Both the position numbers and the translations under genes were made by a program. From Batkoa obscura (Eukaryota; Entomophthoromycota; Entomophthoromycetes; Entomophthorales; Batkoaceae): DNA of 64,000 nucleotides. Below, one piece after another: positions 35,215 through 46,241 of this stretch; position 1 is the first letter of the stretch, and each line of letters starts with the position of its first letter. The stretch lies in assembly GCA_030770535.1 (NCBI GenBank), contig JASVEC010000017.1, positions 806,001 through 870,000 of the forward strand. The letters run 5' to 3'. Under the pieces are notes generated by a model, which worked only from the letters and a program-made list of their open reading frames with translations, made no database searches and was not told the DNA's origin.

Positions 35215-36662
35215 TCATTTATTATTTGCAATAGTAAATAGTAATTCTAAAAGATTAAGATAATCATCTCCACCTAGAGCACAAGCTACATCCACTTTAC
35301 CTAAACAAATACCAATATTTGCTTTTTGTAGTGTAGTTAAATGGACACTTTTTAATATAAATTTACGAATCTAAAAATAATAAACATAAATAGTAGTTAA
35401 CAATTAATAATTAAAACTTACTTGTTGTAAAATACTATCTAATGGATATCCATCAGCAATAATTGTTTTACAAGCTTCAATCATATCACCACTACCTTTA
35501 GTTATAGTTGTATTTAATAAAGTTTCAATTACATTATCCGGTATTACCTTAATGAGTTTTATATTAATAATTTAATTTAATTTGATAATTGATATTTTGT
35601 TAAATTAATTTACCCCAGCGATTTCATCCACTTGTTTACAAGTTAATTTTTCTTCATAATATTTTTGAGAGGATTGTAATAACATGATAGCCCTTCTTAA
35701 ATCTCCATTACATATTGTTATTAATTTTTCAATTGCCTAAATAAATATATTACTTAAACAAACAACTTTTATAATTTCAATATTTTAATTACTTCATTAT
35801 CATAATTTAATCCTTCGCTTTCACAAATAAATTGCAATCTTTTTAATCCCAATTCTTGTGGTATTGGTTTAAATCGAAATTTAGCACATCGAGAAGCTAA
35901 TGGCTCAATAATACTAAAATATTAATTATAAAATTATTATTGTTCATTTACTTCAATAACTGAGTTAAATTAAATTACCGAGAAACGTAATTACAAATCA
36001 AACAAAATCTAGTAACTTTAGAATGCTCTTCCATAATACGTCTTAATGCAGCTTGTGCATCACTAGTTAATGAATCAGCTTCATCTAATATAATAATTTT
36101 ATAACTGATTGAATGACCGTTAGCACTTTCAAAAAAAAATTAGTGAATTTTAAAAAAATGCTAATTAGGGATGTTAATCTAATTACTTAACCCCAGTACC
36201 CACACTTCTTTTTGCAAAACTTTTAACTTTTTCTCTTACTACAGCAATTCCTCTTTCGTCAGAAGCATTTAGCTCTAAGATCTTTTCTTTAAGTTCTTTT
36301 TCTCTATAATTGAAATTTAAAAATGATAAATAAATATTAATGATGAACTTTCACTTACCCATACAACTCTCTAGCTAAAGCTAAAATACTACTTGTTTTT
36401 CCAGTACCTGGTGGACCATAAAACAGTAAATGAGGTAACTAAATCGAAATAAGGGAATTGAAATCAACATTTAAAAAATAAAATAAATCTTACATTCTTA
36501 GAAGTGATACTTTTACGTAAAACTTGAACAATTTCTTCTTGAGCACTGATTTCACTCATATCCTTTGGACGACTATTGACTTGATTAATTTTATCTTATT
36601 TTAAGTAAATACCCCTTTAATTACTATTTTTCAATCCATGGTAAATTTGTTTTCGTGGCCAT
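35215..36662 (-). CDS. RFC2: Replication factor C subunit (yeast Rfc2 / human RFC4 type)
   Basis: Clamp-loader ATPase subunit that helps load PCNA. Nine exons in coding order: 36662-36625, 36572-36494, 36438-36359, 36303-36187, 36125-35979, 35913-35793, 35736-35614, 35547-35422, 35370-35215; 328 residues, a normal length. Visible motifs: [19 protein letters not shown], Walker [10 protein letters not shown] at about residues 47-55, LNASDERGI, Walker [12 protein letters not shown], the SRC motif ([11 protein letters not shown]) and sensor 2 [12 protein letters not shown]. Two junctions needed care: the acceptor at 36573 (CAATAG) restores KYRPK, and the donor at 36186 restores the frame into the Walker B exon. 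Confidence 0.95.
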
Positions 36663-36800
36663 TATAAAATCAAAAAGTAAGCATTCAAATTTTGGAAGTT
36701 TTTGATTTCATTCATAATTTTTCTAGTTTCCAGGTTTAGTAAATTAATAAACAGTAATTAACAAAAAGCAAAAACAAAATAATAAATAAATTATTTTTAT

Positions 36801-37440
36801 TTAGTTATTTAATATAATAGTATATTCATCTAAATACTTAACTAAACAATTATACAAATGTAAAGCTTTAAAAGAAATGTTTTTATAATAAATTAATATA
36901 AACTCAATAAAAATAGTTGAATTATATCCATGGATATTATGAATCAATACATTATTTAAATTAGGTTGTTCTTTTATCCTTCTATTCATACTAAAATGGA
37001 TTGTATTATCTATAAACCTACAATATTTCAATTCAAAGTTATACAAATTCTTATATGACGTATACAAAAAATGTAAAACTCAATCTATAATTTAAAATTC
37101 TTTATTTTTAATGTAATAAAATTATTACACTTCTTCAGATATATTTCTTTACTTAAAAAATAATCAACTATTAAAATAATATTAAAATAATATTAAAATA
37201 TTCTTTTATTTTTAAATAATTATTTAATGTTAAATAAATTTTTATAATATTTGGATACATAAATAAAGAGATTAGTATTCCTGTAAATGTTTTAAGATCT
37301 AAATACTGAATACGACGATGTTTTCTTTGGTTTCATTACTTTTTCCATTTTTTACAAATTAAAAGTAAATTGAATTTGTCTTTATCTGTTAAATAGTATA
37401 TTATTTCTTTTATTATGCACTCTTGTCTAGATTCTTCAAT
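36801..37440 (-). pseudogene. Decayed F-box/LRR gene 3 (fragment)
   Basis: Only two parts remain: an F-box remnant (CIIKEIIYYL then DKDKFNLLL) near 37370-37430 and a C-terminal LRR-like piece (MYTSYKNLYNFELKYCRF then YKNISFKALHLYNC) at 37067-36801. A MITE-A fragment (about 37311-37358) lies beside the F-box remnant. Confidence 0.55.
37311..37358 (-). repeat. MITE-A fragment
   Basis: TTTGGTTTCATTACTTTTTC and CATTTTTTAC only; the rest of the element is lost. Confidence 0.6.
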
Positions 37441-37897
37441 TTAAACAAATCTCTCATTTCTAAATTAATTTAAGAGAAAGAAATAAAAAATTAAAGAGTT
37501 TTAATTTTGAGTTTTTATTAAAAATAAAAGATAGCATATTGTAGCTATTTTAGTTTATATCTACTTTGGTTAAATATTTATTTAAGAAGATTTGAATATT
37601 GACTTAGAAGTTAGCGCAACAATACAAATAATTGATTATAAAAGTTATAATTATACAAGACATATTTGACATAATAGCTGTATACATTAAAACTAAATTC
37701 ATTTATGCTGTCTTTGAAAATAACGTGTGTTAGACTTAATTTCAGTAGTCATTGTCAGATATCATTTTTGAGATAGTAGATTAAAGATGTAAGAGTTTAC
37801 TTTAAGTTGTTTTAGAGAAGGTTGGCTACTAATAAGATATACTAAATAGACTCAATACTTTTTAAAATGGTTGGTCTTTTTTAAGAGTAAACAATAT
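37441..37897. other. AT-rich intergenic stretch
   Basis: No open frame or repeat recognised between the F-box fragment and the inverted duplication. Confidence 0.4.
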
Positions 37898-38000
37898 ATG
37901 AAGATGTGTTTTTTTGTTTAAGAATTTTACTAACAAACTTTCCACTCAAATAGTGCTTAAAAAATGGAAAAAATGAAGCCAAAAAAATACCCCCGTATAT
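37898..38000 (+). repeat. MITE-A copy at the edge of the inverted duplication
   Basis: ATATGAAGATGTGTTTTTTTG to CCCCCGTATAT. Same insertion as 14226-14331. Confidence 0.85.
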
Positions 38001-38253
38001 ACTTTTATTAAGAGATTACAAAGACCAAGGCTTCAACGATCTCAATATTAGATTTTCATCAGGGAACACAAATCAATAAAATAGCTTGTATATTAAATTA
38101 TATGATGATTTATTGATAAAAATGCTATAACATTTCTATTATCAAATCATTAGCTTAATGATAAAACATAGTTATAACAATGTATTCAAAACATTAAATC
38201 TCATAATCATAATTAAAATGATGCATCGTTGACATCAATTAAAAATCAAATAC

Positions 38254-38261
38254 TATATAAA
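38254..38261 (+). promoter_or_regulatory. Probable TATA box of F-box gene 4
   Basis: TATATAAA 42 bp before the ATG at 38303. The same box is preserved in the inverted copy upstream of 13924. Confidence 0.45.
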
Positions 38262-38302
38262 GAACACTAATGGAAACTAACTTGTTTTTAAACTAAATCA
38301 CA

Positions 38303-39769
38303 ATGGCCAATAACTTCAAACTTCAGAGCTTGGAGTCATTTATCATCAAATATATACTATCCTATCTCTCGCATAAAGATAAACCCAATTTTCTTGTGTT
38401 TTGTAAAGCATGGAATAACACGACAATGCCTATTTTATTGGAAGACATGAGTTTGAGCTATTGCTTTGAGTACAAAGAAAAGATGATGGAAGCTTTTGAG
38501 AAAAATGGCCATTATATCAAACGATTATATCTTATAAAGTTTTCGGAATCACCCATTTATTCCCATTGTATCTAAACAGTAAAAGTCTTTCAATATTTTT
38601 AGTTGACTATTTTGAGTATACAGAGCATTCCAAAGACATTTGATTAATAGTCCTTAATTATTCCAATCCTTTTTATAAAAGAAGTTCAATGCTACACACC
38701 TGTAGTATTGAACTCGAAAAATATATAGATTCAAATGAAGTTAACATTAAAATTGATTTTCAAAATTTGGAATACTTGGAAATTAATAATTTAGGTAATT
38801 GCTTCACAACATTGATAGTATCACATTTATCATCAACTATTACTGTACTTATAATCAAATACACTTTTCGTAGTATAAAAAAGGGACATTTTGGAAACTT
38901 ATTAAACAAATCTAATAATGTGGCTATGCTCAAAATAGCTCTTATTAATCCTCAGTCAATGGAACTTGATCACTTATTTGATAAATAGTTTCTGAAATTA
39001 AAGAAATTTGAATTTCACAGCTTATGAACGGTAGATCCAAAGTTTTCTTTAAATCAATTGTGTGTAAATTTGACTAATTATTCAAGACTTGAAGCATTTG
39101 GATTTTACCATTGTATTACGCTAAAATTTAAAGGAGAATCAAATTGACTAACATTGGCTTTTCTAAAACAGTTGTAGATAATGTATTGTTTCCAAATTTA
39201 AAGTCATTGAGTTTGGTCAGTTTTAAGATACAACTAATCAGCTTTATGTAGTTTTCGACATGTCAACAATTATACTTTTAGATATTAGCGTAAATGATGA
39301 GAATGATTTTGATGTCAAACTATTTTTATGTGAAGAAATTTATCCCAAGAACAACAATAATGTAATCATATTGAAAATTGGAACTGCATCTATAAGGAGC
39401 ATTTTTTTTTTTAATATATGCCATGTCTCAATTTATATAAACTTGAAATGACATATGAGGGTGTTTTTTTTAGTTTCATTATTCTTTCCATTTTTTAAGC
39501 ACTATTTGAATAGAATAATTGTTAGTAAAATTCTTAAACAAAAAAATACATCCTCATATTGTGATTTTATAATTGATATGCCATTTATATACTATGATAT
39601 GATAAAAGATTCCAGTCTATCCAATGTAACATTCAGAGATTTTAAATGCTCCGATTTAAAGGAGTTTGAGTTATTTTTTAACATATTTTAAAAACATAAA
39701 ATACATATAATATGGATTTTTACAAAAAAATATGAATATGGTTCTCGGTTATTTTTTATTGAAGGATGA
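38303..39769 (+). pseudogene. Decayed F-box/LRR gene 4
   Basis: Opens with an intact F-box (MANNFKLQSLESFIIKYIL, WNNTTMPILLEDMS) but is interrupted after 90 codons. Later pieces align in order with the intact gene at 41616: FQNLEYLEINNLGNCFTTL, LSSTITVLIIKY, FDMSTIILLDISV, CLNLYKLEMT, and a C-terminal end reading SRLFFIEG against SRFFFIEK. A MITE-A (39453-39559) sits in the LRR part. The first 190 bp are shared with F-box gene 2, so the 5' end is younger than the rest. Confidence 0.8.
39453..39559 (-). repeat. MITE-A copy inside F-box gene 4, with TA target duplication
   Basis: Element TGAGGGTG...CATCCTCA lies between two TA dinucleotides. Removing the element with one TA rejoins the flanking frame as EMTYCDF, matching the intact paralogue's EVSNCHL. 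This fixes the element ends and a TA duplication. Confidence 0.85.
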
Positions 39770-40490
39770 GGTACTATGATACTAAAATATCATTAAACAT
39801 TGATTACTATGGTATTAAAGAATATGCCTTTTAATCTTATCTTACATCAAAAGTAAAGTTAAATTATATTATTTTCTAGTCTTTAAACTATATTTTTATT
39901 TTTTTTAAATAGTGTTTTGATATAAAAACATTCCTCACTTACTCTAAGCTATTACCATAGTTATTAGCATTTAGTTCATTTGCTTTTATAAAAAAGTATA
40001 CACAAATAGTTTGTTAATTTTTACTATGTCAGCTACCCTAATATTTCATGTCTGAACAAAATTATAAAAAACATAATATAAAGCTATTAACTAAAAATAT
40101 TTAATTAAAATCAGAAGCCTAGGATTGAAAAACTTCTTTAGTTTTAGTCATTTTATTCCCTTCTACTTTCATTGTGCTATCCTGACATTTTTCAATACTT
40201 TTCAGTCTTTTTTTGATATTTTTCTTCCATTAATTTACTTGCGACTCATTGGCTCTTTTGAGTTTTAAAGAGATAATTTTCTATTCAAGTATTTTTCCTT
40301 TTTAGCCTTAAAATTTGAACAAATGGGTAATTAGATTGTTGGCTAGAAAAACATACAAATACATTAAATTCCCAGTTTTACATTAAAGCGTAGCTAATAG
40401 TACTAAAACAGTATGTTATTAGTTACCGAATAAAACTTTAACATGCAATATATTTTTTATTTTGATTAATATTTTTATAGATTATGATTA

Positions 40491-40594
40491 ATATGGAGAT
40501 GTGTTTTTTGTTTAAGAATTTTACTAATATCTTTCCACTCAAATAGCGCTTAAAAAATGGAAAAAAGCAATGAAACTAAAAAAACATCCCCATT
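40491..40594 (+). repeat. MITE-A copy
   Basis: ATATGGAGATGTGTTTTTTG to AACATCCCCAT. Confidence 0.8.
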
Positions 40595-41298
40595 ATATAA
40601 ATTAAATTAGCTTTGTTATGTAAATTATAATTATTTTTTCAATTAATTTAAGCAATTATTATAATATAACTAGCTATTAAATTAATAGTAAACTAAAACT
40701 AAAATTAATTTTAAATGATATTATTAATAGTTTAATTTAATTTTTTTGGCTTTAAAATAATTTTTAAAAAAATTTAGTTAAAAAATTAGCTGAAATTAAA
40801 ATAATAATAATACTTAATGCAATTTTATTGTATAAAGTATCAAACATATAAATTAAATATTTTAAAACAGTTAATGATATTAAAAAACTAATAGAACTAA
40901 TACTAAGTTTTTAATAATTTAGATAAAAAAGTTTAATTAGTTATTATATTACATTTTAAAAAAAATAATAACTATTATAAATAAGCAAAATTACTAAAAA
41001 AACCTTACCTTAAACATTAAAAAAGTAGTTGATTAAATTTTATATAATAGTTTTGAAAGGTTTTATAGCTATTTTATTTTAAAATCTAAACATTGTCTAA
41101 AAAAACTATAATCTGTTGATAAATTCAAATTAAATTTAAGCTAAATAAATTTTAAGCTAAATAAAATTGTAAGTGTATTAATCTTGTGCAGTTTTTGAGT
41201 GATTTTTTTACCTAATAATTACTTAATTTTTTTTAAGCAATTAAGTTTTCATAAAAATGCGCCGAATTTTATTTAAAATTAAGCCATTTTTTTGAATG

Positions 41299-41400
41299 AT
41301 ATGATGTTTTTTTGGTTTCATCACTTTTTCCATCTTTTAAGCGCTATTTGAACGGAAAAATTCTTAATAAAATTCTTAAACACAAAAATACATCCCCAAT
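41299..41400 (-). repeat. MITE-A copy, 0.2 kb upstream of the intact F-box gene
   Basis: ATATGATGTTTTTTTGGTTTC to ATACATCCCCAAT. Confidence 0.8.
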
Positions 41401-41615
41401 ACTTTATTTATTTTTGATTTTATTTTACATTTGTAAAATTTGAATTAATTTTTGCATTGGTTTGGAAGTTACCTATGACCCAACTTAAACGCAAAATGTT
41501 ATAATATCCAATACCCAATCAAATCATAAATGTAATGCTAACTTAGTATTTTGATTAATGAAAATATAAGAGAAGTAGCTTTTATCCTTCTTAATATTTT
41601 TTAAAATAAATAACA

Positions 41616-42995
41616 ATGTGCAGCAATTTCAAACTTCAACAGTTGGAACCAGGCATAATCAAATATATTTTACTTCATCTCCCAGATAAAGATAAAGTCA
41701 GCTTACTTGCCTGTTGTAAAAAGTGGAATAAAATAATAATGCCCATATTATGGGAAGATATGACTTCAAATTACCATAATGAGCACAAAGTAGAAATAAT
41801 GGAAACATTCAAAAAGTATAGCCATTATATTAAACGTTTAGACCTTAGAAAATTCTCAAAATCACACATTAATCCTTCACTATGTCCAAATAGTAGAAGC
41901 CTTTATTTACATTTAGATGTTTACTTAAAACATATAGAACAATTCAAAAGTATTCCACTAAGGGGCCTTTGGTATACAACATCCATTGGTAATACTACAA
42001 CTAAAAGGTATATATACGCAAATAAAATTAATATTGAAGAAGTAGTTAAAAATTTGAAACTTTTAACATTTGAAAATTTAGACTCTTACTTTGCAACATC
42101 AATAATACCAATTTTACCATCAACTATAGCTACTTTGGCAATTAATTTTAACTATGACAATGAATTTCCATACTTTAAAAATTTGATAAATAAATTAGAG
42201 GGTTTAAAGGAGCTTGAACTAAGTGAAATGGGCCTTGAGCTGGAAGAGTTTAGTTACTTTTTGAATAAGCAGTTGAAGCAATTAAAAAAGTTATATATCA
42301 AGCATATAGATGTAGAACCTTTAGATGATATATGCATAAATTTAACAAACTATCCAAGACTTGAAACGTTTTATTTTTATAAATTTTCTACACTTATATT
42401 TAATGGAGAATCAAATTTAAAAGAATTAACACTAAACGATGTTAGTCTAGCTAAAACAACCATAAATAATCAAATATTTCCAAGATTAAAGTTATTGAGT
42501 TTACGGAGTTGTTTTGATATTGAGCCTAAACATTTATATACAGTTTTTAATATGTCAACAATTACTTTTTTAAATTTATTAATATATGACAATCCAATAT
42601 ATGAAGATCCAATAGATCAAACTTCAATACTTTTAAGTAAAGAAATTTATCCAAAAAGTGTCAATAATATAATTACATTAAAAGTTGAACATTCATCATT
42701 AAAAAACAATTTTTTTGATTTTTTATATACATCATGTCATAATTTATATAACCTCGAAGTATCAAACTGCCACCTTGAAGTTGGTATACCATTTTCAAAC
42801 TATGAAAGAACGGGGAATTCCACTTTGACTAATGTAACATTCAAGCGCTTCAAATGTTCTAATTTTTTTGTTTTTATAGATTATTTTTTAGTACATTTTA
42901 AAAATATTAAATTTATTAAATTTATAGGTTTGGAAGATATGGGGTTTTATACAAAATATAAAGGCGATTCTAGATTCTTTTTCATTGAAAAGTAA
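41616..42995 (+). CDS. F-box/LRR protein, the only intact member of the local family
   Basis: A single exon of 459 residues. The F-box is at about residues 8-50 (LEPGIIKYILLHLPDKDK, then WNKIIMPILWEDM). The rest is made of irregular leucine-rich repeats (NLKLLTFENL, LKELELSEMGLELEEF, LKLLSLRSCF, LYNLEVSNCHL, NIKFIKFIGLEDM). F-box proteins bring targets to SCF (Skp1-cullin) ubiquitin ligases through the repeat domain; the target here is unknown. Five decayed relatives within the window (10.5, 12.5, 36.8, 38.3, 43.5 kb) show a fast birth-and-death family. The ATG lies at the head of the F-box as in the relatives. Confidence 0.85.
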   Translation: MCSNFKLQQLEPGIIKYILLHLPDKDKVSLLACCKKWNKIIMPILWEDMTSNYHNEHKVEIMETFKKYSHYIKRLDLRKFSKSHINPSLCPNSRSLYLHLDVYLKHIEQFKSIPLRGLWYTTSIGNTTTKRYIYANKINIEEVVKNLKLLTFENLDSYFATSIIPILPSTIATLAINFNYDNEFPYFKNLINKLEGLKELELSEMGLELEEFSYFLNKQLKQLKKLYIKHIDVEPLDDICINLTNYPRLETFYFYKFSTLIFNGESNLKELTLNDVSLAKTTINNQIFPRLKLLSLRSCFDIEPKHLYTVFNMSTITFLNLLIYDNPIYEDPIDQTSILLSKEIYPKSVNNIITLKVEHSSLKNNFFDFLYTSCHNLYNLEVSNCHLEVGIPFSNYERTGNSTLTNVTFKRFKCSNFFVFIDYFLVHFKNIKFIKFIGLEDMGFYTKYKGDSRFFFIEK

Positions 42996-43454
42996 GCTAG
43001 TGGGAGACTATTTATCGTTTGATATTATATTATTTTATTATAAAATGGCGATTAATAATATTGATATTAAAAATAAAGCTAAATTAAATTATATATAAGC
43101 TTTTAATATATTTTCTGGCCTTTTAATTTGAATTTAATATTAAACTATAGTAGTATTTTTTAAATTATTTTATACTTTTTAAGCTTTAAATTTAAACAGA
43201 CTATTATTTGGGGATGTATTTTTTTGTTTAGAATTTTACTAACAATCTTTCCACTCAAATAGCGCTTAAAAAATAGAAAAAGCAATGAAATCAAAAAAAA
43301 CACTCCCATTTAAAGTACAAAAAACATCCCAATATGATATTTTTAAATCTTTGTATTAAATCATTAATAAGAGTTTAATATATTATATAATATGTTATTT
43401 TGATTATACACAAAATAATAGATAGTCATTTTTGTTAATCCTTTTTAAATAGTA
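42996..43454. other. Spacer between F-box genes with MITE-A
   Basis: Holds MITE-A at 43206-43310, followed by a tiny right-end fragment (ACAAAAAACATCCCAATAT at about 43318-43336). Confidence 0.5.
43206..43310 (+). repeat. MITE-A copy
   Basis: TTGGGGATGTATTTTTTTG to AACACTCCCATT. Confidence 0.8.
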
Positions 43455-45039
43455 ATGAGCAACAGTTTGAATTTGAGAATTTGTAAATAAGTAATACTAA
43501 AGAAATACTCTACCATCTCTCAGACAAAGATAAAATCAAGCTACTGGCTTGTTATAAAGAACGGAATAGTCTAATAGTACCAATTGTATGGGATGTCATA
43601 ACCTCAGATTGCTGTCACAAATACAAAAATGAGGAAAGCCTTTGAGAAAATAGTTATTATACTAAATGCTTAGAACTTAAAAGATTTTTGAAAGCCAATG
43701 TTTATCCTTCATCGTACTCGAATAGTAGGAACCATTGTTTGCCTTTATATACTTATTTAAAACATATGTAACACTTCAAAAGTATTACATTAAAATGTCT
43801 CCATTATATATTTTTATTGGTGATATGGCAACTGAGAAATATATACATGCAAATAAAGTTAACATTGACGAAGTCTTTCAAGATGTAAAATATTTGGAGG
43901 CCAATAGTACTAATTTTACTACCAACTATTACTCCGCTCGTTGAAATTATTTATTATCAGCAAAATGCCACACTTTAAAAAGCTATTTAATAAACCTAGC
44001 CATTTGAAGATATTTGGATTAAGCACTGTTCTTTCTTTTAAGGAATTTAACTTTTTATTGAACAAACACTTTCCACAGACAAAGACGTCAACTATTCAAT
44101 ACACAAATATAGAAAGTGTAAAAGAGATATGTATAGATTTAAACAATTGTCGCAGCTTGGAGCATTCCGTATTTTAAGATATTACAAATTAATATTTATT
44201 GGGGTATCAAACTTAAAAACCTTGATAATAACTAGCATTAATTTATCCAATACAATCATAAACAATAAAAAAAATTCCCAAAATTGAGTCAACTAGGTTT
44301 CATTAAGTGTGATGAACTTCTATCTGAACTTTTATATATAATACTTAACATCAACAATTACTTATTTAAATTTATTGATATACGACAATTCATTGTTTTT
44401 AATTACAGAAATTTTTTTCAGACAAAAAGATATTCAAAGAAATAATGGAAAAAATTTCTTTATTCAATCCGTTGAATTAATTAATCTGGTCCCTATGGTA
44501 TGGTCTAGTCATGGTCTGATTTATTTATTTTTATGTCAGATAAATAAAATACTTAGACTTCGGCTTTTCAAGAAGTTAAAAAAATTGTGGAAATTTATCC
44601 GAAAATAGATAACAATATGAAGATGTTTTTTTTGGCTTTGTTATTTTTTCTATTTTTTAAGCGCTATTTGAGTGGAAAGATTGTTAGTAAAATTCTAAAC
44701 AAAAAAATACATCACCATATAATAACTTAGAAGGTTCAAAAGTTGACTTCAGGTCTTTAATTCTTTAATTTTTCACATATATGATGCTCCAATTTATACA
44801 ACCTTGAAGTAACTAGCTGTAGTTTTAAAACTAGTATGTTATTTTCAAGTAATATAACAGTAAGAAGTTATAATTTAGCAAACTCTAGATTCAAGTACAC
44901 TATTCAGCTAAAGTTGAATATTTTCATCGATTATATTATACTGCATTTTAAAAGTATAAAATTTTTTAGGTTTGTAGGTTTAAAAGATATGAATATGCAT
45001 ACAAAATATAAAAATAATGTTAGCTTCATTTTTATTTAA
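43455..45039 (+). pseudogene. Decayed F-box/LRR gene 5
   Basis: Starts ATGAGCAACAGTTTGAATTT, parallel to the intact gene, but stops within 12 codons. The F-box remnant reads ILYHLSDKDKIKLLACYKE. Later pieces are GDMATEKYIHANKVNIDEV, LFNKPSHLKIFGLSTVLSF and FIDYIILHFKSIKFFRFVG, in the order of the intact gene. Many frame breaks and a MITE-A insertion (44615-44720) make it non-functional. Confidence 0.75.
44615..44720 (-). repeat. MITE-A copy inside F-box gene 5
   Basis: ATATGAAGATGTTTTTTTTGG to TACATCACCATAT. Confidence 0.85.
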
Positions 45040-46241
45040 AGCAAGCTGACATAATATTGTTCATCATCTAATAGCATGTTATAAAGCTTAAAATAGCACT
45101 TAATATATCTTTTTTTAAAAGCCAGAACTCACAATTTAGCTTTACTTCCTTCAGCTTAGCCTTTTACTCCCTTTTTATATCCTACTGCTTTGTGCCTTGC
45201 TATATTTAGTCACTCTTATTTTACTATTAGAAATAAATCGTTTAGAGTTCATTGACATGTTTAAATTATTAGAAACAAAGCCATTTTAACCCGCTTTTAA
45301 ATTTACTTTATTTGATTCATATGTAGTTAATATTATCTGCTTTTACATATAATAAACTCTATTATTTATGTTAAACAAATTTAAACTTAAGAGTGGAAAA
45401 AGAAATTTTATTATCATGATGTGATTTCGAATAGCTAAACTATAGATAAAGTACAATTTTGAATAAAAATATTTAGAGCAGCACTCATTATACTATCAAA
45501 TCCTATAGTATAAAAGCTCATTTATTCTAAACCTTAATAGATTGTTTTTATTCATTAAAAGGTTCTTAATGGAGAAGTGAAGTTCGCTTTTTGAAAGACT
45601 GTCAAAAAAGTAAATTTGGAAGGCATGTTTTTGTAAGAATTACCTAATAATTTTTTAAATTCTGTATCTACAAAAGTGGTCAAGATATCGAAACAAAAAT
45701 GACACTAACGTTTATAAACAGCTCCTGTCTCGTCAAAATACTATTATAAGTTCCTTTGCTTTTTTAATGTAATGTTTACAAAGCTTTTGGTCTTTTAAAT
45801 ACCAAACAGTTAATATTATATAAACTTGAATACTGTGATTATTAATAATTATAAATATATGAATCTCTAGAACTTTTACAAATTATAATTTAACCTTAGT
45901 TAAATTAGAAGTCAAACAAACTAAATTTAAACTAAGCCAATGAGACGTAGACACTACTCAATTGCCAGGCCAATAAAGTTTACAAGTGAAACCTGAGTAA
46001 ATTCGATTTTCAATTTCAAAAATTCCCTATAAGCAAGGGTAATAAAAACCGTTTAAACATAAAATTTGCAATCTATTTTTACTGAGTAAATTAACTTCCC
46101 CAAAAATTCGGTAACTCATTTAATTTGATACATATTTTATCATCTAGTTAAAACTTGAATTAAACTGTCCAGCAGATTCAAACTTGAATTTTTTTAATTA
46201 ATTCTATCATTTTAACTTAAAACTTAGGGTTATACTTAAAC
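45040..46241. other. Intergenic, no features recognised
   Basis: About 1.2 kb, slightly less AT-rich than other spacers. I found no gene, repeat or RNA. The last part presumably holds the PTC2 promoter. Confidence 0.4.

Larger units (their letters stand above)
37898..38510. repeat. Inverted duplication, copy 2
   Basis: Partner of 13730-14331 in opposite orientation: MITE-A, about 300 bp of upstream DNA and the first 190-200 bp of an F-box gene. Few differences, listed under copy 1. Confidence 0.85.
39770..41615. other. Intergenic with two MITE-A copies
   Basis: About 1.8 kb. Apart from MITE-A at 40491-40594 and 41299-41400, I see no gene; the middle (40600-41290) is nearly pure A/T. Confidence 0.5.
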
